From: Oscillospiraceae bacterium
GTDB taxonomy: Bacteria; Bacillota; Clostridia; Oscillospirales; Oscillospiraceae
Length of the DNA: 64,000 nt
Direction of reading: 5' to 3'
Assembly: GCA_902761055.1 (NCBI GenBank)
Contig: CACWIS010000001.1
Coordinates: 150,158-214,157, forward strand
Part shown: piece after piece, positions 26,844 to 34,726 of the stretch
How the letters are laid out: the number at the start of each line of letters is the position of its first letter
Position numbering within the stretch: position 1 is the first letter of the stretch
The notes under the pieces: generated by a model
Databases searched by the model: none
What the model saw: the letters and a program-made list of their open reading frames with translations, nothing else
Told to the model about the DNA's origin: nothing
Made by a program: the position numbers and the translations under genes

Positions 26844-26878
26844 CAGGGACTGTCTTTTACGGCAGTCCCTGTTTTTTT
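26844..26878 (+). terminator. Terminator of the first sigma operon
   Basis: CAGGGACTG (26844-26852) pairs with CAGTCCCTG (26863-26871), followed by seven T. Confidence 0.85.
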
Positions 26879-26898
26879 GTGATATACTGGAAAAGAAA

Positions 26899-26924
26899 TG
26901 AAACCTTCCCCGTTTTTTGTCGTG
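26899..26924 (+). promoter_or_regulatory. ECF-type promoter of the second sigma operon
   Basis: TGAAAC (26899-26904), 16 bases and CGTG (26921-26924). This matches the known SigW-class pattern TGAAAC-N16-CGTA and suggests autoregulation. Confidence 0.5.
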
Positions 26925-26964
26925 TTCAGGGTTGAGAGCTCTTATCATGCAAAGGAGATTGACA

Positions 26965-27522
26965 ATGGAAGACGCAGCGATCGTCGATCTGTACTGGCAG
27001 CGTTCCGACAGGGCCCTGTCGGAAACCGACAAGAAATACGGCCGATACTGCCATTCGATCGCCTACCGCATCTGCGGGGCAGTCGAGGACGCGGAGGAAT
27101 GTGTGAACGATACCTGGCTGCGGGCGTGGAACAGTATGCCCACCGAGCGGCCCTCCGTATTGGGAGCATTCCTCGGCCGGATCACCCGAAACCTCGCCCT
27201 GGATCGCATCAAGGCGAGAAACACCGTCAAGCGCGGAGGAGGACAGGCGCCGCTGGCGCTCAGCGAATTGGAGGACTGTATCCCCGGCGGAACGAGCCCG
27301 GAACAGGCCGTTGAGGAAAAAGAACTGGAGGCCGTGATCGGACGCTTTGTTGCATCCCTGCCGAAAACAGAGAGAATCGTTTTTGTGCAGCGATACTTCT
27401 ATCTTATTCCGATCGACGAGATCTCCCGGGAGCTCGGTTTTCATCCCGGCAAGGTCAAAAGCATGCTGTTCCGCAGCCGTAAAAAGCTGCGGGCGGCCTT
27501 GGAAAAGGAGGGGCTGTCTTGA
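26965..27522 (+). CDS. ECF-type RNA polymerase sigma factor (second)
   Basis: A 185-residue ECF sigma factor. Region 2 shows VEDAEECVNDTWLRAWNSMP and region 4 shows LPKTERIVFVQRYFYLIPID with a basic helix (KVKSMLFRSRKKLR). ATG 26965 follows AAAGGAGA by six bases. The gene has the same length and layout as the sigma factor at 25463. The downstream partner starts with TTG overlapping its stop (TTGA). Confidence 0.92.
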   Translation: MEDAAIVDLYWQRSDRALSETDKKYGRYCHSIAYRICGAVEDAEECVNDTWLRAWNSMPTERPSVLGAFLGRITRNLALDRIKARNTVKRGGGQAPLALSELEDCIPGGTSPEQAVEEKELEAVIGRFVASLPKTERIVFVQRYFYLIPIDEISRELGFHPGKVKSMLFRSRKKLRAALEKEGLS

Positions 27523-28373
27523 ACTCGCTGACACTTCTGCGCGCTATGAACGGCATTCATGAGGAGGATGTCATCATGGCTGGAAAACACTATTTTATCA
27601 ACGATAAAAAAACGGTGCCCATCCGTGCGAAGCGGCTCGTCGCCTTTGCGATCGCCGCCGTGCTGATGCTCTCGCTGGGCATCGCGGCCTATGCGGCCTA
27701 CAACGCGGTCTCGACGCCGGAGGCCGCCGAGAAGGTCGCGCGCGAGCAGATCGCACAGTGGCGGGAGCTCGGACTGCTCAACCCGAACGTGGACTTTGAG
27801 CGAGAGGCGGACAAGATCATTGAGATCGAGGAGGAACAGGGCGGCTCGGCCTGGTACGGGCGGCTGTTCCCCCACAGCTTCGACGTCAGCTGGTACTTCG
27901 GGCAGAATCCATACAGCTGCACGCTGAACATCGACACCCTGGGTGGGAAGATCATGTATGCAGACTTCTTTGCCCGGGCGGACGCCGATGCGGTGCCGAC
28001 CGGCGAAGTCGAGTTGACCGTCGGGCCGGACGGAGAAACGAAAACCTTTTATTACTATGAAAACTACGAGGATCTCCTTTCTCCCGGTCAAACGGTCGAC
28101 GGCTTCTGCTCGGCGCTGGCCGAATACCGGGGCTATAACGGCTACCGCCTGGCGGATCGGGGCGACGCCGTCTATACCGAGGAATACGCAGCGTTTTACG
28201 GCGCTGTGGACGGCTCAACGCGTATGACCGACATCTTGTGGGACACGAGCGGGAATCACTATCTTGCCGTATTCTTTGACGGCGATCCCGAACAGGCGCC
28301 CGTGTATCTCGGTCTGATGCAGTATCCCGGCTTTGTCGGGATGGACGTCGGTATCCGTCACCCCGTCGGATAA
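27519..28373 (+). CDS. Membrane-anchored anti-sigma-like protein (second)
   Basis: A 284-residue protein with a 38-residue cytoplasmic part, one membrane helix (about 39-61, LVAFAIAAVLMLSLGIAAYA) and an outer domain of about 220 residues rich in Tyr and Asp. The membrane segment closely resembles that of the protein at 26017, but the outer domains differ, which suggests different signals. It starts at TTG 27519 behind GGAAAAGGAGG and is coupled to the sigma gene. Confidence 0.75.
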   Translation: MNSLTLLRAMNGIHEEDVIMAGKHYFINDKKTVPIRAKRLVAFAIAAVLMLSLGIAAYAAYNAVSTPEAAEKVAREQIAQWRELGLLNPNVDFEREADKIIEIEEEQGGSAWYGRLFPHSFDVSWYFGQNPYSCTLNIDTLGGKIMYADFFARADADAVPTGEVELTVGPDGETKTFYYYENYEDLLSPGQTVDGFCSALAEYRGYNGYRLADRGDAVYTEEYAAFYGAVDGSTRMTDILWDTSGNHYLAVFFDGDPEQAPVYLGLMQYPGFVGMDVGIRHPVG

Positions 28374-28390
28374 GCCCGTCACCAAAAGGA

Positions 28391-28429
28391 AAGCCCGTCT
28401 CTTTCACAGAGAAAGAGACGGGCTTTTTT
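28391..28429. terminator. Terminator between convergent genes
   Basis: A 15-bp stem (28391-28405 with 28411-28425), ACAGA loop and T6 on the plus strand. It also lies just beyond the stop of the minus-strand DUF364 gene. Confidence 0.85.
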
Positions 28430-29166
28430 CATCTTTTTTTCAGCAGGAACGGGACGCCCTCGCCGTAGGGCGAGCCGGGGGTGCTCTGCTCCACGCGGCG
28501 GCGCAGCGCGCCGCGGTCGGCGATCGCCATGCCGGCGAGCCGGTCGATCCCGAAGTCCAGCAGCGCAGGGCACATCGGAACGGAAGGGCCGGTCAGGATC
28601 GTGATCGCGTTGCCGCAGAGCTCGAGCAGGTGCGGCAGCGTCTTGTTGACGAGCGAGCTGCCCGTGATGATCACGAGGTCGCAGCGCGGCAAAAGCAGGT
28701 CGCAGGCGCTGTCGGGGTAGTCCCCCTCCTGCGGCGCACGCTCGAGGCGATAGACCTCTTTCGCCTGCTCGCGCAGGCCCTTCGGGCCGCGCATGTGCCC
28801 GACGATGCCGACGGTGCGGCCGCGCAGGTCGATGCCCTCGGTGCTGTACTTTTCAAAGGGCTCGTAGCTGCCGAGCGTCTCGATGCGCGCAGGCGTGTTG
28901 TAAAAAGCGTTCGCCGCGGCGAGACCGAAGGACGCTTCCTCAAGGTTCCAGCTCTTTGCGGCGCGCGCCGCCTCGCAGAGCGGAAGGCCGTCGAGCGATC
29001 CGAACATCGGCGCGATGCTCGTCCCCTGTGTGAACATCGCCATGCCGGAGCTGTCCGCGGTCTCGACGAGCGCCCACTGCTCGCCGCAGCGCGTGCGCTC
29101 GATCCGCTCCCCGGAGGCGACGCCGTCGATCAGCGCGTCATAGAGCGCGAAAAAATCATTCTTCAT
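28429..29166 (-). CDS. DUF4213/DUF364 family protein (putative metal chelation)
   Basis: A 245-residue soluble protein. GIVGHMRG in the middle and VIITGSSLVNKTLPHLLEL near residue 180 are typical of the DUF364 family, described as putative heavy-metal-chelating proteins with a Rossmann-like part. It overlaps the end of xdhC by 11 bases, so it shares its transcript. DUF364 and XdhC proteins are both associated with molybdenum-enzyme maturation in other genomes, which is the most likely link. No hydroxylase genes are in the window. Confidence 0.75.
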   Translation of the reverse strand: MKNDFFALYDALIDGVASGERIERTRCGEQWALVETADSSGMAMFTQGTSIAPMFGSLDGLPLCEAARAAKSWNLEEASFGLAAANAFYNTPARIETLGSYEPFEKYSTEGIDLRGRTVGIVGHMRGPKGLREQAKEVYRLERAPQEGDYPDSACDLLLPRCDLVIITGSSLVNKTLPHLLELCGNAITILTGPSVPMCPALLDFGIDRLAGMAIADRGALRRRVEQSTPGSPYGEGVPFLLKKR

Positions 29167-30172
29167 TGCGTCTGGCGCGCAGTTCGATCAGCTGCGCGGC
29201 GATGGAGATCGCGATCTCCGCGGGGGTCTCCGCCTTGATATCGAGGCCGATGGGCGAGGTGATGCGCGCAAAGACCTCGTCGGCGAAGCCGTACTCCTCC
29301 TTGAGCTTCCGGTACACGCCCGCCTTTTTGCGCGCACTGCCGATCACGCCGATATAGCAGGCGTCGGTCATCAGCAGCTGCGCCTGCACGACCGCGTCGA
29401 AGGCGTGGCCGCGCGTCAGCACGCAGGCGTAATCCTCTTCCGTGACAGTGACGCTGTCCGCGATATGCTCAAAGTCGCCGAGGATCACTTCCTCCGCATC
29501 CGGGAAGAGGGCGCGCGTGGCGAACTCCGGCCGGTCGTCCATCGCGACACAGCGGAAGCCGACGTGTGAGAGCACCGGGACGAGCTCCTGCGCCACATGG
29601 CCGCAGCCGAAGACATAGACGCGGCCCGAGGAGTTGATCTGCTCAACGTAGAGATCGCGCCCCTCCTTCTGTACGCGGCCGGGACGGCGGGAGAGTTCCC
29701 CCGCAAGCCAATCCGGCGCGCCGACGCCGACGAAGCCGTCCTCGCGCGTATAGAGGCCGATACGGCCCTTGTCCGCGATATCGCTGATGAGCCACAGATC
29801 GCGGCCGGAGGCGAAGTAGCCCTCCGCTTTTTCGGCGATCTCCAGCGTCTTTTCATCGCCCGCCGGGAGGAAGCCGAAGAAAACGCTGACCGCGCCGCCG
29901 CAGATCATGCCGAGATCCTCGACGTCGTTGCGCGTGAGATTGAAGCCGTGCTCGAAGGAGGCTTTTTCCTCCAGCACCTTCTGCGCCATCTGCTCGCTGC
30001 GGTATTCGACCGCGCCGCCGCCGATCGTGCCGCAGAGGCGGCCTTCTTTCCCGATCAGCATGCGCGCGCCCGCGCCGCGCGGCGTCGCCCCGGACGATGC
30101 GATGACCGTGACGAGCGCCAGATCCTCCCCGGCGCGCAGGCGCTCGGAGATCAGACGGAACATTTTTCTCAT
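29156..30172 (-). CDS. XdhC/CoxI family molybdenum-cofactor maturation protein
   Basis: A 338-residue protein. The N-terminal XdhC_CoxI domain has VIASSGATPRGAGARMLI and CGTIGGGAVEY; the C-terminal Rossmann domain has VYVFGCGHVAQELVPVL (about residue 185) and IGVIGSARKKA. XdhC inserts sulfurated molybdenum cofactor into xanthine dehydrogenase-type enzymes. It follows the DUF1015 gene by six bases. Such proteins in clostridia often serve selenium-dependent molybdenum hydroxylases; that is only inference here. Confidence 0.88.
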   Translation of the reverse strand: MRKMFRLISERLRAGEDLALVTVIASSGATPRGAGARMLIGKEGRLCGTIGGGAVEYRSEQMAQKVLEEKASFEHGFNLTRNDVEDLGMICGGAVSVFFGFLPAGDEKTLEIAEKAEGYFASGRDLWLISDIADKGRIGLYTREDGFVGVGAPDWLAGELSRRPGRVQKEGRDLYVEQINSSGRVYVFGCGHVAQELVPVLSHVGFRCVAMDDRPEFATRALFPDAEEVILGDFEHIADSVTVTEEDYACVLTRGHAFDAVVQAQLLMTDACYIGVIGSARKKAGVYRKLKEEYGFADEVFARITSPIGLDIKAETPAEIAISIAAQLIELRARRNEE

Positions 30173-30178
30173 GTGGCA

Positions 30179-31393
30179 TTACTCCTTTGTACGCTGTAAG
30201 GATTTGATTTCCCGACACTCGAGATAATAGCGCTTCTCCTCGGCGAGGCCCATGGAAAAGGTCTTGCGCGGAAGGACGCCGCTTTTCCCGATGCTGTCAA
30301 AAAGCGTATTTTTGTCGATGGGAGGCATCAGAAAAGCGATCGAGCGCTCCTGCCGCGAAAGCGCGACGGCCACGTCGCCGCCGTGGATATAGTCGATCTC
30401 GCCGCCGTGCGCTTCGAGCCAGGCGTCGAGCGCCCGCTGCAGCGCGGCGAGCGGAAGCGTATCCGGGCCGAAGCAGAGCGTCCCGCTCTTTTCCGCCGCA
30501 TGCCATTCGACCGGCGCCCCGCCGCGCGCACAGCCCTTTTGCAGCGTCGCGAGCAGCGCTTCCGGTTCGACGTTCCGTACGATGCGGTGGATCGGCTCGA
30601 AGCGCTGCGCGGGGTCGAACAGGTTTTCCAGCTCGACCGTCGCATAGCGCGCCGGATGCTCCGTCCCGGCAAGGCTCGGATCCTTTGCCTTCAGCGCCTC
30701 CCAGCAGGACTTTGCGGCCGCGAGCGAGTGGTTTCCGTCGCCGACGGCATAGCAGAAGCCGCCGTCCGTGCCGCGCTCGTATGCGGCGAGCGCCGCGTCG
30801 AAGCGTGCGGCCGCCGCGCCGCCGACCAGGTAGCCGGCCAGATGGCCGCCGCCCTGCATCAGCTCGAGCTCGTAGAGCTTCTCCCCTCTTTCCGCGTTCT
30901 CGAGCAAAGCGCAGGTCGGATCGCTGCACAGCAGCAGGACATGGGACAGCTCAAGCGCCGCGTCCTCGCGGATGCGGACGCGCGGCGGGATGCGTGAGAC
31001 GACGGTCCTCTCCGTCGCGCGGACCGGCGTGCGTGCGTCCTCACGGTAGTCGTATTGCTCGAGGTCGAGGAGACAGATCACACCGCGGCGGACCGTTCCG
31101 TCATGCAGCGTGCGTTCGACAAGGATGTAAGCCTCGGGGATGCGGCGGAAGATTTCCCGGGAAAGGTATTCCTCCATCGTCCGGTCGATAGCCGCGATCC
31201 GCTCCGCGTCGTTCCCGCCGAGCTCCGCCTCCGGCAGGATGATGTGATATGCAGAGGGCGCGTCGCCGACGAGGAGCGCCGTCCGACGCCAGTAGTCCGG
31301 CTGCGAAGTGAACTGGTCACAGGCGACGACCGGCCATTTATTCAGAAACTGATCCTCCGGGATCAAGAAAGTACCGCGTTTCAAAACAGGCAT
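30179..31393 (-). CDS. DUF1015 family protein
   Basis: A 404-residue soluble protein of the DUF1015 family. The signature GDGNHSLAAAK (about residue 218) is clear, together with ERTLHDGTVRRGVICLLDLEQYDY. The function is unknown; in other Bacillota it is often next to serine biosynthesis genes, which are absent here. It lies after the glmM terminator and 6 bases before xdhC, so it heads the DUF1015-xdhC-DUF364 unit. Confidence 0.82.
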   Translation of the reverse strand: MPVLKRGTFLIPEDQFLNKWPVVACDQFTSQPDYWRRTALLVGDAPSAYHIILPEAELGGNDAERIAAIDRTMEEYLSREIFRRIPEAYILVERTLHDGTVRRGVICLLDLEQYDYREDARTPVRATERTVVSRIPPRVRIREDAALELSHVLLLCSDPTCALLENAERGEKLYELELMQGGGHLAGYLVGGAAAARFDAALAAYERGTDGGFCYAVGDGNHSLAAAKSCWEALKAKDPSLAGTEHPARYATVELENLFDPAQRFEPIHRIVRNVEPEALLATLQKGCARGGAPVEWHAAEKSGTLCFGPDTLPLAALQRALDAWLEAHGGEIDYIHGGDVAVALSRQERSIAFLMPPIDKNTLFDSIGKSGVLPRKTFSMGLAEEKRYYLECREIKSLQRTKE

Positions 31394-31448
31394 CCGACAT
31401 CCCTCATTTGCAGCCGCTTTTTGAGATCATTATACCATCTCTGTCAAG

Positions 31449-31481
31449 AAAAAAGAGGAAGCCGGATATGACCCGGCTTCC
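31449..31481 (-). terminator. Terminator of the nagB-glmM operon
   Basis: GGAAGCCGG/CCGGCTTCC stem (31481-31473 with 31465-31457), 7-base loop and a T-rich tail (TCTTTTTT) on the minus strand. Confidence 0.85.
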
Positions 31482-31494
31482 GTGAGAGATCGGA

Positions 31495-32841
31495 TTATGC
31501 GAGGTGTCCCTTGGACGCGATGACCGCGATCACGTCGTCAACATATTTCTCGCAGATCTCCTTCGTCCCGGCCTCAACCATGACGCGGATGACCGGCTCG
31601 GTCCCGCTCTCGCGCACAAGGATGCGGCCCGTGTCGCCGAGTTCTTCGCCGACCTTTCTGACCGCCGCCTGCACGTCGGGGTCGTTCTGCGCCTCAGGCT
31701 TGGATTTGACGCGGACGTTCTTGAGCACCTGCGGGTAAAACACGACGGGCGCGGCGAGTTCGCTCATCGGCTTCTCTCTGTCGAGCATGACCTCCATCAG
31801 CTTCAGGCTCGTCAGGATGCCGTCGCCGGTCGTGGCATGCTCGGTAAAGATCACGTGGCCGGACTGCTCGCCGCCGATCTTGTGGCCGTTCTGGACCATA
31901 TTCTCATAGACGTATTTGTCGCCGACCTTGGTCTTCTCGTAGCCGACGCCCACGGCGTCGAGCGCCTTGTAAAGGCCGAAGTTCGACATGACCGTCGTGA
32001 CGACCTTGTTGTTGGCGAGCTTGCCGTGCTCCTTCATGTAAAGGCCGCAGATATAGATCGTATGGTCGCCGGTCACGACATTGCCCTTTTCGTCGACGCA
32101 GATGCAGCGGTCGGCGTCGCCGTCATAGGCAAAGCCGACGTCCAGGCCCTTGTCGACGACGAATCTCTGCAGATGCTCGATATGCGTGCTGCCGCAATTG
32201 GTGTTGATGTTATAGCCGTCCGGCTCCGCGCTCATGACGTAGGTCTTTGCGCCGAGCGCGTCGAAGACGCTCTTGGCGATCTGCCAGGCGGCGCCGTTGG
32301 CGACGTCGAGACCGACCTTGACGTCCTTGAAGCTGAAGCGGGAGAGCGAGATCAGGTAGCCGATGTAGCGGTTGCGGCCCGCAACGTAGTCGACGGTGCG
32401 GCCGATCTGCTCGCGCTCGGCAAGCGGCAGCTCGAGCTTGCCGTCGATGTAGTCCTCGATGCCAAGCAGCGTCTCCTCGTCCATCTTCTCGCCGTTGTTG
32501 TTGACGATCTTGATGCCGTTGTCGTAGAAGGGGTTGTGCGAGGCGGAGATCATGATGCCGCAGTCGAAATCGTCCACGCGCGCGATATAGGACACGGAGG
32601 GCGTCGTCGTGACGTGCATGATGTAGGCGTCCGCGCCCGAGGCCATCAGGCCCGCGCAGAGCGCGTATTCGAACATATAGCTCGAGCGGCGGGTGTCCTT
32701 GCCGATGACGACCTTGGCTTTTTTATTCAGCCTTGCGCCGTAGTACCAGCCGAGATAGCGGCCGATCTTGATGGCGTGCTCATAGTTGAGATCCTTGTTG
32801 GCTTCGCCGCGGAAGCCGTCGGTGCCGAAGTATTTACCCAT
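31495..32841 (-). CDS. glmM: Phosphoglucosamine mutase
   Basis: A 448-residue GlmM, which converts glucosamine-6-phosphate to glucosamine-1-phosphate for UDP-GlcNAc and peptidoglycan synthesis. The phosphoserine loop MISASHNPFYDNGIK (about 97), the metal loop DGDADRC (about 241) and the phosphate-binding RESGTEPVIRVMVE (about 412) are intact. It follows nagB with a one-base gap and is the last gene of the ribozyme-controlled operon. Confidence 0.96.
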   Translation of the reverse strand: MGKYFGTDGFRGEANKDLNYEHAIKIGRYLGWYYGARLNKKAKVVIGKDTRRSSYMFEYALCAGLMASGADAYIMHVTTTPSVSYIARVDDFDCGIMISASHNPFYDNGIKIVNNNGEKMDEETLLGIEDYIDGKLELPLAEREQIGRTVDYVAGRNRYIGYLISLSRFSFKDVKVGLDVANGAAWQIAKSVFDALGAKTYVMSAEPDGYNINTNCGSTHIEHLQRFVVDKGLDVGFAYDGDADRCICVDEKGNVVTGDHTIYICGLYMKEHGKLANNKVVTTVMSNFGLYKALDAVGVGYEKTKVGDKYVYENMVQNGHKIGGEQSGHVIFTEHATTGDGILTSLKLMEVMLDREKPMSELAAPVVFYPQVLKNVRVKSKPEAQNDPDVQAAVRKVGEELGDTGRILVRESGTEPVIRVMVEAGTKEICEKYVDDVIAVIASKGHLA

Positions 32842-32842
32842 A

Positions 32843-33634
32843 TTACAGTCTCTCTTTCCTTTCGATATCCAGGAAATATTTGTACGTGTCGACGGTCAGC
32901 TCGCCGCAGGCGGCCTCGTCGCAGGCGATGATCGCGCCGTTGTGCATCTGCAGGGCGCTGCAGGTCCACTTGTGGCTGACGTTGCCCTCGACCGTGGCGG
33001 CAAGCGCGCGGGCCTTGTTGTGGCCGCTGATGAGCACGAGGACTTCCCTGGAGTCCGTGACCGTGCCGATGCCGACGGAGAGCGCCTGGGCGGGGACCTT
33101 CTCAGGATCGCCGCCGAAGAAGCGGCTGTTGACGATGCGCGTGTCGGTCGTGAGATCGCGCACGCCGGTGCGGGACGTCAGCGAGGTGAAGGGCTCGTTG
33201 AAGGCCAGGTGGCCGTCCACGCCGATGCCGCCCATGAAGAGGTCGATGCCGCCGTAGGAGGCGATCTTTTCCTCATAGCGGGCGCACTCGCCCTCCGGAT
33301 CGTCGGTCATGCCGTTGAGGATGTTGATGTTCTCCGGCTTCATGTCCACGAGATGATCGAAGAAAGTGTCGTGCATGAAGTACCAGTAGCTCTGGTCGTG
33401 CTCGCGCGGCAGGCCGAGATACTCGTCCATGTTGAAGGTCACGACGTTGGCGAAGGAGAGCTCGCCCGCCTTGTTCATGCGGATCAGCTCCTTGTAAACG
33501 CCGATCGGGGACGAGCCGGTCGGCAGGCCGAGAACGAAGGGCCTGTCTTCTTTGTGGGCCCTGATCTTCGCGGCGATGTAAGCGGCCGCCCATTTGCTCA
33601 TTTTATCGTAGTTGTCCTGAATAATGACTCTCAT
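32843..33634 (-). CDS. nagB: Glucosamine-6-phosphate deaminase/isomerase
   Basis: A 263-residue NagB that interconverts glucosamine-6-phosphate with fructose-6-phosphate and ammonia. LGLPTGSSPIGVYKEL binds phosphate, TFNMDEYLGL carries the catalytic Asp, and MGGIGVDGHLAFNEP the second acidic site. ATG 33634 with AAGGAG nine bases upstream is preferred to an earlier in-frame start. Placement in one operon with glmM behind a glmS ribozyme suggests a biosynthetic rather than catabolic role; nagA is absent. Confidence 0.94.
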   Translation of the reverse strand: MRVIIQDNYDKMSKWAAAYIAAKIRAHKEDRPFVLGLPTGSSPIGVYKELIRMNKAGELSFANVVTFNMDEYLGLPREHDQSYWYFMHDTFFDHLVDMKPENINILNGMTDDPEGECARYEEKIASYGGIDLFMGGIGVDGHLAFNEPFTSLTSRTGVRDLTTDTRIVNSRFFGGDPEKVPAQALSVGIGTVTDSREVLVLISGHNKARALAATVEGNVSHKWTCSALQMHNGAIIACDEAACGELTVDTYKYFLDIERKERL

Positions 33635-33653
33635 TTGATGTGCTCCTTGCCCT

Positions 33654-34310
33654 TCAGATTTTTTCAACGATCACGCCGTTGTCTTTGAAAATGCTGTTCT
33701 CCGGGACGACGCCGCGAACGCAGGAGGTCGGATAGATATTGCTGTGGCGGCCGACGACCGTGCCGGGATTGCACACGCTGTTGCAGCCCACTTCCACATA
33801 GTCGCCGAGCATCGCGCCGAACTTCTTGATGCCGGTCTCGATCTGCTCGGTGCCGTTGTGGACGACGACGAGCTTCTTGTCGGACTTGACGTTCGAGGTG
33901 ATGGAGCCCGCGCCCATGTGCGAATAGTAGCCGAGGATCGAATCGCCGACGTAGTTGTAATGCGGGGTCTGGACGTGGTCGAAAAGGATCACGTTCTTCA
34001 GCTCCACGCTGTTGCCGACGACGCAGTTCGCGCCGACGAGCGCCGAGCCGCGGATGAACGCGCAGTGCCGCACCTCGGTCTCCGGGCCGATGATGCAGGG
34101 CGCGCCGAGATAAGCGCTCGGGAAGACCTTGGCGGTCTTGTGCACCCAGACGTGCTCGGCGACTTCTTCATAGTCCTCGCCCAGCGTGGGGCCGAGCTGC
34201 AGGATGAACTCCTTGATCCCCTTGAGCGCTTCCCAGGGGTAAGTGAACTGCAAAAGATAATCTTTTGCAAGCGTATGGTCGAGATCGTACAGATCTTTTA
34301 TCGTATACAT
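33654..34310 (-). CDS. Left-handed beta-helix acyltransferase resembling the GlmU C-terminal domain
   Basis: A 218-residue hexapeptide-repeat protein. NYVGDSILGYYSHMGAGSIT resembles the acetyltransferase active-site region of GlmU (HxxYxGD...GAGxIT), although the uridylyltransferase half is missing. A helical N-terminus (1-65) precedes the repeats. It is the first gene after the glmS ribozyme and lies 19 bases before nagB. A likely job is acetylation of glucosamine-1-phosphate, or nucleotide-sugar transfer in the same pathway. GGAAAGG precedes ATG 34310. Confidence 0.8.
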   Translation of the reverse strand: MYTIKDLYDLDHTLAKDYLLQFTYPWEALKGIKEFILQLGPTLGEDYEEVAEHVWVHKTAKVFPSAYLGAPCIIGPETEVRHCAFIRGSALVGANCVVGNSVELKNVILFDHVQTPHYNYVGDSILGYYSHMGAGSITSNVKSDKKLVVVHNGTEQIETGIKKFGAMLGDYVEVGCNSVCNPGTVVGRHSNIYPTSCVRGVVPENSIFKDNGVIVEKI

Positions 34311-34354
34311 CGTTGCTTTCCTTTCCGTAAGGATTCGGCAAAAAGCCGTATCGG

Positions 34355-34500
34355 CGTCAAGAGAGGCTCTGTTACAGTGTTCATTCTGCTTTTTCTTCTC
34401 TCTCTGACGGCCCGCCGATCCTGGCCGTGACAGCATCCGCCGAGTCTTTCGACAACTGTCAGTCCTCGTCAACCGCTTCGGGTCCCGGCGCTAATAACGC
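34355..34500 (-). ncRNA. glmS ribozyme (GlcN6P-activated self-cleaving riboswitch)
   Basis: On the minus strand the leader contains the conserved core TTATTA/GCGCC (cleavage expected between 34492 and 34491), GTTGACGAGG, GTTGTCGAAAG and CTCGGCGGATG. The helix TGACAG/CTGTCA sits exactly as in known glmS ribozymes, followed by a CGGCC/GGCCG helix and a distal AGAGAG/CTCTCT helix. Glucosamine-6-phosphate is the known cofactor; cleavage leaves a 5'-hydroxyl mRNA that is degraded. It lies between a strong promoter and the acyltransferase-nagB-glmM operon. No glmS gene is present. Confidence 0.93.
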
Positions 34501-34580
34501 TCCCTGCTCCTTTCCGGACCGTTATTTTACTTCTCTGAACGGGTCCGCATCAGAGATCGGGCCCTTTCAAATTCTAATGT

Positions 34581-34609
34581 ATTATACTCTATATCCTGCT
34601 GAAAATCAA
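34581..34609 (-). promoter_or_regulatory. Promoter of the ribozyme-controlled amino-sugar operon
   Basis: TTGATT (34609-34604), 17-base spacer and perfect TATAAT (34586-34581). It predicts a leader of about 265 nt, of which the ribozyme is the main part. Confidence 0.85.
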
Positions 34610-34672
34610 TGAAAAACTGTTTGGAACCACAAGGCCTTGTGTCAGCGCGATCCGTGCCGGCGCATAATCTGT

Positions 34673-34701
34673 TTGTAATCGGCGGCGGGACGTGGTATGC
34701 T
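34673..34701 (+). promoter_or_regulatory. Promoter of the ROK-like kinase gene
   Basis: TTGTAA (34673-34678), 17-base spacer and TATGCT (34696-34701) with extended TGG. Confidence 0.6.
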
Positions 34702-34726
34702 TGAAAAAAAAACAGGAGGCTGTTTC

